Below the pieces are notes generated by a model. That model was not told the origin of the DNA and did not search any database. It was given only the letters and a program-made list of their open reading frames with translations. Below, piece by piece: positions 37,715-47,755 of a stretch of 64,000 nt of DNA; the stretch's first letter is position 1; every line of letters starts with the position of its first letter. Source of the stretch: Cocos nucifera (lineage: Eukaryota > Streptophyta > Magnoliopsida > Arecales > Arecaceae); the NCBI GenBank assembly GCA_006176705.1, contig QRFJ01005225.1, positions 1-64,000 on the forward strand, written 5' to 3'. The position numbers and the translations under genes were made by a program.

Positions 37715-38156
37715 TTTTTTTTCATATTTTTTTTCTAAATATTATATAATTTTAAAATTTAATGCCCATCTTCATCGTTCATTATCTAAATAATTATCAT
37801 TAGAGTATCGTCACAAAAGGATGCCTCAATCCGATGGATATAGCTTCATCGATAAAAAAAAATTTGATTTCAACGATTACGAACGATGATATGATGATCT
37901 AATAGATGAAGACCTTCGATGGATTCAAAAATCTGCAACAATGATCTCGATGATATTTATAGCATACTATCAAAGTTTTACTTCAATCGAATATCGTTAT
38001 CATGGTCAATTTACCATGGAGTTATTTCGATCGTTACATGGAAAATGAGTGATCAAAGGATCAGACAGCATCCATCCATAAGATAATTTTTTAGATAAAT
38101 AATTTTGACTACTATTTTAATCATTTTTATGGTAGTGCTTGTAAAATTTAAATCAT
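37715..38156 (+). repeat. Left arm of a ~440-bp inverted repeat
   Basis: Reverse-complementary, with mismatches and small indels, to 44,992-45,430. For example, CTAAATATTATATAATTTT near 37,735 pairs with AAAATTATATAATATTTAG near 45,393. Before element G inserted, the arms were separated by only about 110 bp. Confidence 0.85.
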
Positions 38157-38173
38157 GGATCTAAGGATGATCC

Positions 38174-39633
38174 TGTTGATGCGAAAATTCATCTCGAGGT
38201 CGAATTGCTGGAGTTGCATGACGACAGCGAGTCGATGGCGATGAGATGGAGGCGATTGTACCTACAAGAGAAGTCCTCAATCGGAGTTGGCTTCGACGGG
38301 GATCCTTTGATGCTCAAATCAATTTTTCATTCAATCGATGAAAGAAGATGAATGTTTGGAAAAGAAGAGTTGTGTACCTTGGGGTTCCTCTTTTTCTCCA
38401 TTTATAGAAGGATCTGAAGTTTGTTAGAATAGGTTGTAGGTTGTTAGTCATGGGATAGCAGTGGATTGTTAGAGATATTTTATTTGTCCACTAGAATATT
38501 CTAAGAAATCATGTCAGGTATTGTCCCCTCATGGCATGTAGGAAAATAGTTGATAATTCGGAGGAGTTCATCCTGGGAGAGTTCATCCTAGGGGAGTTCA
38601 TCCTGGAAGAGTTCATCCTGAAGGAGTTCATCTAAGAGGAGCTCGTCCTGGGGTCTTGGGGGAGTTCATCTTGGGGAAATTCATCCTGAAAGAGTTCATC
38701 CTAGAGGAGTTCATCTAGGAGGAGCTCGTCCTGGGGGAGTTCACCCTTGAGGAGTTCGTTCTAGGAGCCTGAAGGAGTTCGTCCTGGAGGAGTCGTCCTG
38801 AGGAGTTCATCCTGGAGGAGTTCGTTCTAGAGAGTTCATCCTGGAGGAGTTCATTCAGGAGAAGTTTATCTTGGGGGAGTTCGTCCTAAAGGAGTTCATC
38901 CTCGGAAAGTTTCATCCTGGAAGGAGTTCATCCTGGAAGAAGTTCATCTTGGGGGAGTTCATCCTAGAGGAGTTTATCCTAGAGGAGCTCGTCTTGGGGA
39001 AGCTCATATTGGGGGAGTTCATCCTGGAGGAGTTTTTGGTGGAGGAGTTCATCCTGGAGGAGTTCCTCCTGGGAGAGTTCATCCTGAAGGAGTTCATCCC
39101 GAGAGAGTTTATTCTAGAAGAGTTCATCCTGAAAGAGCTCATTCTGGAAGAGTTCATCTTGGGAGAGTTCGTCCTGGAGCAGCTTGTCCTGGAGGAGCTC
39201 ATCCTGGGAGAGTTTATCCTACGGGAGTTCATCCTGGAGGATTCATCCTTTCGATAACTTCAAGTTCAGCCTGAGATAGGAATTCAACCTCAGCCTTCTG
39301 AAGACCTCCAATCAGTCCATATTGTGACTGGCTTCCATCTCTTGATGAACTCAAGCTCTATCGAAAATAGGACCTCGGCTATAGCCTTTTGAAGGCCATC
39401 AATCAGTCTTCATCATGACTTTAGCTTCCATCTCTTGATGATCTCAAGCTCAGCCGAAAATAGAACCTCGACCATAATCTTTCGAAGGCTTTCAATCAGC
39501 CCATATTGTAACTGGCTTTCATCTCTTGATGAACTCAAGTTCAGCCTTAAATAAAACCTTGGCCACAGCTTTCCGAAGAGCTTCAATCGACCCATATTAT
39601 CATGTTTTCGACTGGTATAAAAATCCTCCAACA
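38174..39633 (-). repeat. 3' LTR of element G (1,460 bp)
   Basis: Left copy in the window. It is longer than its partner by 432 bp, exactly 24 times the 18-bp unit of its internal minisatellite. A TATA-like site on the minus strand (TCTATAAAT) is near 38,398-38,406. Confidence 0.9.
38569..39245. repeat. 18-bp minisatellite in the left LTR of element G
   Basis: About 37 copies of GGAGTTCATCCTGGAGGA-like units. The unit encodes a spurious EFILEE-type hexapeptide repeat (38,871-39,257, plus) and an equally spurious Ser/Arg/Asn-rich minus-strand frame. Confidence 0.93.
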
Positions 39634-39658
39634 ATAGTCCTCCTACTTTCGAGTCCGG
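39634..39658 (-). promoter_or_regulatory. Polypurine tract of element G
   Basis: The minus strand reads GAAAGTAGGAGGACTAT immediately before the LTR, as expected for plus-strand priming. This fixes the minus orientation. Confidence 0.7.
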
Positions 39659-39829
39659 GCCTTAGTTCGGACAAAGGGAGTATAGTCGGTTGGACTTGCC
39701 AAAGACATGATTTTTTTTTTTATCATTTAGACTTAGAATCTTCTGGCTTCTTATTGAAATTGTTCGAAGGTCTTCAATTTTATCCTCAACTTTTTGAGCT
39801 TAGATTTCTGCCAACCTCTATCTTCTAAG

Positions 39830-40020
39830 GTCGAATTTCTGCACATATTAACATTCTGAGCTCGGATTATCGTAGACCTCTGATTTCTAAGCTTGGATTT
39901 TTATAAATATTGATATTTTGAGTTTCGATTTCTATAAATCTTTGCCTTCTAAGGTCAAATTTCTATAAATATTGATATTTTGAGTTTGGATTTCTGCAGA
40001 TCTTTGCCTCATGTTTAAAA
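39830..40020 (-). repeat. Short degenerate repeats in element G
   Basis: Three to four copies of a ~60-bp block with TTCTAAGG, GGATTTCTATAAAT and ATTGATATTTTGAG. No coding signal. Confidence 0.65.
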
Positions 40021-40059
40021 ATTGAAGGTTTTCATCCTCACTAGGACTAGGTTATCCTC

Positions 40060-40780
40060 CTATCTTAAATAATCGAAGAATTTTTTTCTGTGTCAGGATG
40101 AGGTCCTTCTCTTATCCTTGACATAGTCATAGAGGAATACCTGGACTGTTGAAGGGGCCTCTCCCTACCTCACGTCTTAAATTAATGAGAATTTTTGCCT
40201 TGCTCATATTAGGATGAGGTTCTCCTCGTATTTCTAACATGATTATAGGAGCACATTAGGATCATTGGCAGGACCTCTCCCCTCATCTCGTCTTAAATTA
40301 ATAAGGTTTTCTACTTTGCTCACATTAGGATGAGGTTCTCCTCCTATTCCTAACATAACTGTAGGGGTACATCAGGGCCGTTGGCAGGGCCTCTCTTCTC
40401 ATCTCATCTTAAATTAATGAGACCTGCTTTGCTCGCATTAGAACGAGGTTCTCCTCCTATTTCTAATATGGCTGTAGGAGCACATTAGGGCCATTGGTAG
40501 GGCCTCTCTCCTTATCTCATATTAAATTAACGAGGCCTTCTGCTTTGCTAGCATTAGGATGAGGTTCTCCTCCTATTCTTGATGTGGCTGTAAGAGCATA
40601 TTAGGATCATTGGTAGGACCTCTCCTCTCATCTCATCTTAAATTAACGAGGCCTTCTGCTTTGCTCATATTAGGATGAGGTTCTCTTTCTGTTCCTAATA
40701 GAACTGTAGGGGTACATAAGGATTGTTGAAAGGGCCTCTCCCCTCCTCCGATCTCATGTTAATGGGGTCTTCTTTGATCG
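40060..40780 (-). repeat. Tandem array, about 115-bp unit, in element G
   Basis: Roughly six units. The reverse complement is the same unit as in gypsy B and E (TAGGAATAGGAGGAGAACCTC on the minus strand, broken here by substitutions). Its place, between interior and polypurine tract, equals the 3' UTR position in B and E. Confidence 0.85.
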
Positions 40781-43079
40781 ATGTTCTTGTCAAGTCTGCT
40801 TACTTGGCCTTAATTTTTTCTTGGTTTGAATTTGGGCTTGGTAGTTCTGCCTTGATCTTGATTTTGACTCTGGCTCAGCTGTGACCTTAACTTCAGTTTG
40901 GTTGTGATTTTAGCTTCAGCTTATTCTTGATTTTGATCTTGGTTTGGTCTTGAATCTGACTTCAGCTCAGCTTACTGAGATTGAAATTTTGTTGGCCTCA
41001 GTCTTTTGAGCTTGAACCTATACAGACCTCGGACTTGTATGATCTTTACCTCGGATTTATCTTGCTTGCACCTCGGATGGGTTTTGAACTTGATCTCAGA
41101 TTGGTCTGGATTCTTACTTCAGTTTCAGCTTAGTTTCTTGAACTTAGTCTTGATTGACTTTGGGTGCGTCTTCGATTTTGATGTCCTATAGCCCTGCGAG
41201 AAAGAAAGATAATGGACAAAAGCTTAAAAGTCTCTTACCACGAGTGCTCCATTTTTTCGACCTTAGGCTCTATTTGACCCCCTCTTGTTATTTGATTTGA
41301 GCCTTTGTCTTAGATTACTCCAGTTCAGATCAGATTTTGTCTTCTTCTTCTTCCTCTTTTTTTTTATATTAACTTGGCTTTGAGTGAAATTTGTAGGGCC
41401 GAGTGTGGAGGTTGTAGCTTGTTATAGGTGGTTTCGAGGTTGTTCTGAGTCAGCTTCGGTGCTGTTTGATGCGAGGTGATAGGAGAACCTCAAAAAAAAT
41501 CAAAAGGATACATGTGTAGAGGACTTCGGCCACATTTGGAGCGCATGGATCTTGACATGAGGGACCTGGGCCATGTTGGGAGTGCACAGACCTCATGAGG
41601 ACCTTGGCGCCGCACGTACGAGGACTCCGAGGGCCGCTCGATGGTGGGTTCAGCCGCATCAGAAGTGCATAGATCTTGGTCCCATTGCTGCAAGTTCGTC
41701 CACATCTAGGCACCTGGGGGAAAGGGTGAGCCGACTGGTCTCTTCTTTTCTTCTTCTTCTCTCTTCCCCCTTTTCTTTTTCTTTTTTTTTTTTTTAACTA
41801 GGCTTCAGTGGATAAAATTCACAATCGTGTATGAAGACTATGGCCTTTTGCTAGTGGCTTCGGGCTTCGACGTGATGGAGACCTCAGCCACGTTGGGAGC
41901 CCGTAGCTGTCGATGATGAAGAGGAGCAGTCGGCGGCATCATGCGCAGGGGAGGAGCTTGATCTTAGGGAGGACCTCGACTGTAAAGGCAGGTAGAGGTG
42001 CAAGTTTGGATGCGCGATCAATCATGCTTGGGCACGTGGGGGGGAAGAAGGTTGACACCATAGCTTCAACCAATTTCGACCACTGCTCGAAGTCACAAGG
42101 AAGGAGATCGATGCATGAAAAGAAGATTGGAGGGAGAGGCACCATAGGTTGTGGAAGAGGGAAGTTCAGCCAGAGTCACCATCGATTGTGCCTGAGAGCA
42201 TAAGGAAGTTTGGTCGGAGGAGTCATGATGTGCACAGGAGGAAGATCAGAGGAGTTTGAACGTGGACTTGGTGGAGGCCAGTCGGAGGTTGCACAGATGC
42301 AGCTAGAAGTTCGAAGAAGCTTGAGTTCTACCCGAGAGCGTAGGGGAGGAGCTCGGTCACATGGGAGAGAGAGAGTCTATCAGTATCGCTTGAACATGCA
42401 GGCTTGGATGGGACTGACTGGAGGTGTGATGGGCACGGACGAGAGAGGAGATCGGAGGGGGGGTCACTCGAGTTCTGCCTTAGAGCAAGAAAATCAGAGA
42501 GGCACCGCGGGTTTTGGAGGAGGCTGGAGGGGTCCCGCGGGTCATGCTTGGGAGCGCAAGGGAGGAACTTCGTCGGAGATGCCTGGGTGCATGGCAGAGA
42601 AACCCGACTGCAGGGGTTGCATGGGAGAGAGAAGACGATCGGCATGCGGGGAGAGTGAAATCGATCGAAACTATCGTGGATTGTGCCTAGGAGCATGGGG
42701 AGATTGGCTGAAGGAGCTTGAGCGTGGGCGAGAGAGAAGATCAAAGGGGTGCCACAGGTTCGGAGGAGGCCAGAGGGGCACTGTGGGTTCAAAGGAGGTC
42801 GGAGGGACGCCGTGGGCTTGGAGGAGGTCGGAGGGCACCATGGGTTCGGAGGAGGCCGGAGGGGTGCGTGGGTTTGGAGGAGGTCGGAGGGGGGTGCCCA
42901 GACTCACGAGCTTGGAGGAGACTGGTCGACGGCTGCAACGGGTGTGGGGCAGGCCATCGACCCTCCTCCCACTTTCTTTATCCATTTTTCACTTTTTGGT
43001 TCTTTTTTTTTGGACACAGGAGCTGAACTTTTTTTTTTGAATAACTCTTCAAATTTATCTCCCACCACTTTCTAATGGT
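40781..43079. other. Element G interior: low-complexity and imperfect repeats, no recognised gene
   Basis: 40,850-41,170 is a run of TTGATTTTGATCTTGGTTTGG-like short repeats. 41,460-42,200 has loose repeats around GACCTCGGCCACGTTGGGAGC. 42,210-42,960 is G-rich on the plus strand with GGAGGAGGTCGGAGGGG units of about 24-27 bp. The 276-codon plus frame (42,210-43,040) and its minus-strand counterpart are Gly/Arg- or Pro/Ser-rich readings of those repeats and match no family I know. Origin unknown. Confidence 0.5.
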
Positions 43080-43575
43080 TCGACTTGGACTTTGAATTTC
43101 CATGATCTACAGCAAAAATAAACAGATGAATAAACAAATACCAAAAACTATGTAGCTTACTGCATCATGGTTAGAGAAAAGCTTCTTATCAGTGATTAAT
43201 GTAGCAAAAGTTGATAGAATGGCAAAAGTCTTAAGAACCCTTAGAAGTTCGCCAAACGCAGTGCAGCTACATTCTCTTGTTTTGCAATATTCAAATCCTC
43301 AATTTCGGTATTCTTCTTACACCATCAAATTTAGAGCTGACCTAGCAGTCATCTTGATTCGTGCAGATGTTAGTATGTGGAGTGCCTACAGTTAATTCTA
43401 GAATATTTTTCACTCAAGTTGCCATTCCTACATGCATCTGGAAGAAGGTTTATATAGAATCCTTGTTGGGCATCCAATTTGCTCATATTTATGAAGTTTT
43501 TAAATTAGATTTTGCCCAGCAAATCCGAGTGCAAATAAAGACCCCTCATAATGTTTGATTCTATTCAGAATTCAA
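43080..43575. other. Low-repeat, possibly captured sequence in element G
   Basis: About 500 bp of balanced composition, unlike the repeats around it, with two short overlapping plus frames (43,192-43,395 and 43,361-43,558). The second begins MQMLVCGVPTVNSRIFFTQ. Neither matches a retroelement protein I recognise. It could be a fragment of a host gene (exon and intron) picked up by the element, or leader sequence private to this family. The coding strand is uncertain. Confidence 0.3.
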
Positions 43576-43841
43576 GAGAATGGACGAAAAATCAAGAACA
43601 GAATATGACTAAAAAATCTGCATAATTATATCTCTTATCTAGATCTCATGGCTCTTTGTTGGTTCAGATCATCCTTGTCATTGTCTCCTTGCCTGATTAA
43701 AATTTCTTCCTCATTTGAAGCCCCCCGATTTGAGCATGGATAGGATATGTTGAAGATGGATGCTGAATCCCATCATTATTGGAGCGACGCAATAGAGCTC
43801 CTCTCGTTGGATGCTCAGTTCTTTCCATAAAGGGGCTCAAA

Positions 43842-43862
43842 GGTCCTTCCTCTAGCGCTATC
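43842..43862 (-). promoter_or_regulatory. Primer-binding-like site of element G
   Basis: The minus strand next to the LTR reads GATAGCGCTAGAGGAAGGACC. This resembles the TGGCGC-type primer sites of plant gypsy elements. I do not assign the tRNA. Confidence 0.6.
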
Positions 43863-44890
43863 TGTTGATGCGAAAATCCATCTCGAGGTTGGATCGTTGG
43901 ATTTGCATGACGGTGGTGAGTCGACGGTAATGGAACGGAGGCGACCATACCTACAAGAAAAGTTCTCGATCGGAGTTGGCTCCGGTGGAGATCCTTCAAC
44001 GCTCAAGTTAGTTTTTCATTCAACAGAGAAAAGAAGATGGGCGTTTGGGAGAGAAGAGTTGCATACCTTAGGGTCTCTCTTTTTTTTCTTTTATAGAAGG
44101 ATCTAGAGTTTGTTAGGATGGATTGTAGGTTGTTAATCATGGGAAAGCAGTGAATTATCAGAGATATTTTGTTTGTCTACTAGAATATTCTTAAAAATTA
44201 TGTCAGGTATTGTCCCCTCATAGTATGTAGAAAAAAAGTTGACAATCCGAAGGAGTTCATTTTAGAAGAGTTCATCTCGGAGGAGTTCATCCTGGGAGAG
44301 TTCATCCTGGAGGAGCTCGTCCTGAAAAAGTTCATCCTGGAGGAGTTCATCCTGAAGGAGTTCATCTCGGAAGAGTTCATCCCGAAGAAGTTTATCTTGG
44401 GAGAGTTCGTCCTTGGGGAGTTCATCCTGAAGGAGTTCATCCCAGGGGAGTTCCTCCTGGAGGAGCTCCTTCTGGAGAAGCTCATCCTAGGGAAGTTCAT
44501 CCTGGAGGATTCATTCTTTCGATAACTTCAAGTTTGGCCTGAGATAAGAACTCGGCCTCAACCTTCTGATGACCTCCAATCGGTCCATATTGTGACTAGC
44601 TTCCATCTCTTGATGAACTCAAGCTCGGCCGAAAATAGGACCTCAGCCATAGCCTTCCGAAGGCCTTCAATCAGCTTTCATTATGACTTTAGCTTCCATC
44701 TCTTGATGATCTCAAGCTCGATCAAAAATAGGACCTCAGCCACATCCTTTCGATGGCCTTCAATCAGTCATTATTGTGATTGGCTTCCATCTCTTGATGA
44801 ACTAAAGTTCGGCCTTAAATAGGATCTCAGCCACCACCTTTCGAAGATCTTCAATCAGTCCACTTCGACTAGCATAAAAATTCTTCAACA
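43863..44890 (-). repeat. 5' LTR of element G (1,028 bp)
   Basis: Same sequence as the left LTR outside the minisatellite. It holds about 15 copies of the 18-bp unit at 44,250-44,515. It ends TTCTTCAACA, followed by the target duplication GATCC. Confidence 0.9.
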
Positions 44891-44991
44891 GATCCAAAAC
44901 TATACGTCGCTTGATACTCATTCTTAAACTCCATTGGTAATTATGCTCGTACTTTTGCAAGATTTGTTTAACGTGAATGATTCTTATAAAA

Positions 44992-45430
44992 ATGATTTAA
45001 ATTTTATGATCATCACCATAAAAATTATTAAAATAGTAGTCAAGATTATTTATCTAAAAAATTATCTCATAATCAAATGCCATCTGATCCTTTGATCACT
45101 CGTTTCTCATTTAACGATCAAAATCATCTCATGCTAATTGATCATGATAACGATATCTAATTGAAGTGAAAGTTTGATAGTATGCTACAAACATCACCAA
45201 GATCATCATTGTAGATTTTTGGATATATCAGAGGTCTCCATCTATCAGATCATCACATCATTGTTTGTGGTCGTCGAAATCAAATTTTTCTAATTGATAA
45301 AGCTAGGGCCATTGAATTGAGGTGGCCTTTTGCGATGACACTCTAATGATAATTATTTAGATAATGAACTATGAAGATGGATATTAAATTTTAAAATTAT
45401 ATAATATTTAGAGCAAAAATATAAAAAAAA
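44992..45430 (-). repeat. Right arm of the ~440-bp inverted repeat
   Basis: Pairs with 37,715-38,156. Its outer end lies next to the CACTA subterminal repeats, which suggests the whole hairpin belongs to the CACTA's 5' region. Confidence 0.85.
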
Positions 45431-45431
45431 G

Positions 45432-45733
45432 ATATCGCAGCAGTTATGATTAACCACTGCAATAGGTTGAGCCTACGGTAATGGTTACAAATAACCGCTA
45501 CTATAGTTTAATCTATGGTAATGGTTAACCTTAACCGCTATCATAGGTCCGATCTATGGCAGCAAGTGTAACCACTGCCATATATTGACCTAAAGCAATA
45601 ATTAGGCATAACTGCTGTCATAGGTCAGACCTATGGCAGCAGTTAGGATTAACTGCTGCCGTAGACTTTATTGCAGTGATTTTAAAACTCGTTGCCGTAG
45701 TATGTATTGCCGTAGCTCTTTTCTATAGTAGTA
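45432..45733 (-). repeat. CACTA right end with subterminal repeats
   Basis: At least eight short motifs of the type ACCGCTGCCATAGGTC, in both orientations, as in CACTA subterminal regions where the element's own protein binds. The end CTATAGTAGTA resembles the expected TAGTG terminus with one change. The outer flank begins TTA. Confidence 0.7.
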
Positions 45734-47085
45734 TTAATTATTGGACAAGTATGAGCATTAGCTGACCCGATCCATTGTCATCCCTACTTTAAGGCCCAGC
45801 TAAGCGAAGCTGATCGATCGTCTGCACATATTATGGTTGACATATTTTTTCGTGTGATTTAGAGCTAATCTTCTTTCGTGACTGACCAATCAATGTTGAT
45901 CATTAGGTACATGCTGATTAAGAGAAGTACATATTTTATGTTTAGGAGCTAATCTTCTTCGGGCTAGTTGGATGGAGCTAATCATTGACACATAATATGA
46001 TTGGCATGATTTTCATTTATCTTAGAGCTAGTCTCTTTTCAAGCCCAGCTGGTCGAGGCTGATAGTTGGTAGATGCTGATTGAGCGTATGTTTTATATTT
46101 AGAAGCTAGTTTCTTTCGAGTCTTATGATGATGAGGACAATGACTAAGTGATAGCCGATTAATTATATATATACCTCTAGTTGTTTATATATTTCTTGAT
46201 TTGATATATTAAATAGTTTGAAAATTTTGTTGGTGTGCATATTTTTATAAAATATTTATTCTATGTTGACAAGGATTTTTATTCATGGTTGGAAGTTTTT
46301 ATATCATAGAAAAAAATTAATACTTTTTAAATACAAAATGCTCGATCTAACTAAAGGTAAAAGATAACTTACTGGGCTTTAGCTCACTCATCTTCTTAGA
46401 TTTTTATTTTTTTTCCCGAAATGCCAGATCCTTGGGCTGAGTGGAGTGAAAATTTGGGTTCAGTGGCGTGGTTGAATAAATTGATTGGTGAGATACTTGC
46501 AAGATTTTCTTTATTCTATGAGATGGTTAGAATAATTTTAATTATTATGGTAAATTTAGTGTTATAGTTATTGTATCACTATCTGAATTTTTGATATATT
46601 AAATGTATATGAAACGTAGGCCTTCCATGTACCATAGAGATGAATTTTGTGGATGTGCAGTCATCTATCATGTGCCATGCTCGTGCAGTCGGAATATCGG
46701 AGCATGACATGCATCTAACCTTCACCGTTCATTGATTAAATGATAACATCAAGTGCCTTCACATATGGTTGATGCTAGTATGCATGTAAACAAGTCACAC
46801 ATTTACCTTGTATAATACTTGCCACAAGCAGACTTCATGTCTCAAGGGCAAACACTTCCCTTACTCCATAATACACGTATTTGGACTGGGAAGCAGGTAC
46901 CAATAGGTAAGAGTAACTAGCCTTCTACTTGGATCCCACTTCCTATCGACTAGAATTAAGGGATCCGGCGTTCCTTCCCTAGCCAAATCATTATTTCATT
47001 ATCTACAATTATCTACAGTTTTTTGCTTGGCTCGTATCATACTAACGACTCCAAGATCGTTTGCTTTGTTTGTCTACAAGCCCAG
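45734..47085. other. Region downstream of the MYB gene
   Basis: 45,780-46,140 holds three to four loose copies of a ~140-bp block (GAGCTAATCTTCTTTCG, GCCCAGCTGGTCGAGGCTGAT). 46,330-46,620 has LTR-like phrases (ACTTACTGGGCTTTAGCTCA) also seen in altered form near 58,600, so it may be a gypsy LTR fragment. 46,660-47,085 should contain the MYB 3' UTR. No other gene was seen. Confidence 0.45.
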
Positions 47086-47708
47086 CTAATTTTCTATAGC
47101 CGAACTCCCCAATCCCATGTCTCCTATTCCAAAATCTTGATAATCCAACAGCCACTCACTGCTCCCTTCCCATGGTAATGGCGCGACGACGCTGCTGTAG
47201 TCCTCTTCATTGCATGGAAACGTCCATGACTCATCTATGAGAGGTATATACTCCTCCCATAAGCTGCTAACCAACAGGTCATTGCTGCTAGTGTTGGAGC
47301 TCTCCTCCGGTGGGCTCAAGTTCTCAGAAGAGTGGTTTTGGCCTTCTTCATATCCTTGTGACTGTAACTGGTGGTCATCAGATTTTGATTCAGTTGCTGC
47401 AGTGGATTGCGAGCTTTTCGGGCTTGGTTGCCTATTGATTGGCTCGTGGGTGACTGGATCGATTCCCATCTTCAGAAGCTTTTTCTTGATGTGTGTGTTC
47501 CAGTGGTTCTTTATTTCGTTATCAGTTCTTCCTGGCAACTTTGCAGCTATCTTGGACCACCTGCACCAAATTAATTAGATCAAAATAGCTGGCCAGTGAG
47601 CTTTTGGAAGAGACAACTGGTGGCCAATAAGCTCCATGATAATAGAATTAAAGGAGATAAAATCTAATTTCTAAATTCTTATATACTAGTGCTTCAAATC
47701 GTTGTATG

Positions 47709-47755
<47 letters not shown>

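Larger units (their letters stand above)
38174..44890 (-). mobile_element. Non-autonomous Ty3/gypsy-type element G, complete, TSD GATCC
   Basis: LTRs at 38,174-39,633 and 43,863-44,890 share the start TGTTGATGCGAAAAT and end in CAACA. GATCC flanks both sides (38,169-38,173 and 44,891-44,895). The minus-strand orientation is set by a primer-binding-like site next to the right LTR and a polypurine tract next to the left LTR. The 4.2-kb interior has the 115-bp repeats found in gypsy B and E but no gag, protease, RT or integrase. It therefore relied on proteins from relatives. Its LTR is unlike that of B and E, so it is a related but separate family. Confidence 0.9.
24547..45733 (-). mobile_element. 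CACTA (En/Spm) DNA transposon, interrupted; right end present
   Basis: Minus-strand order from the right: terminus and subterminal repeats (45,733-45,432), large inverted repeat, pyrimidine-rich leader, TNP2-type transposase (35,760-32,341), then the second ORF (26,350-24,650). Two later insertions (26,442-32,340 and 38,174-44,890) split it. TNP2 plus a second ORF is the plant CACTA layout. The left terminus is not in the window and should lie beyond gypsy E's missing half. Confidence 0.75.

Noticed and set aside
38871..39257. 128-codon repeat protein with EFILEE-type hexapeptides
   Set aside because: Direct reading of the 18-bp minisatellite in the element G LTR; the opposite strand is open too.
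42210..43040. 276-codon Gly/Arg-rich ORF
   Set aside because: Short G-rich repeats inside a non-autonomous retroelement; all frames on both strands are unusually open, and no family resemblance is seen.
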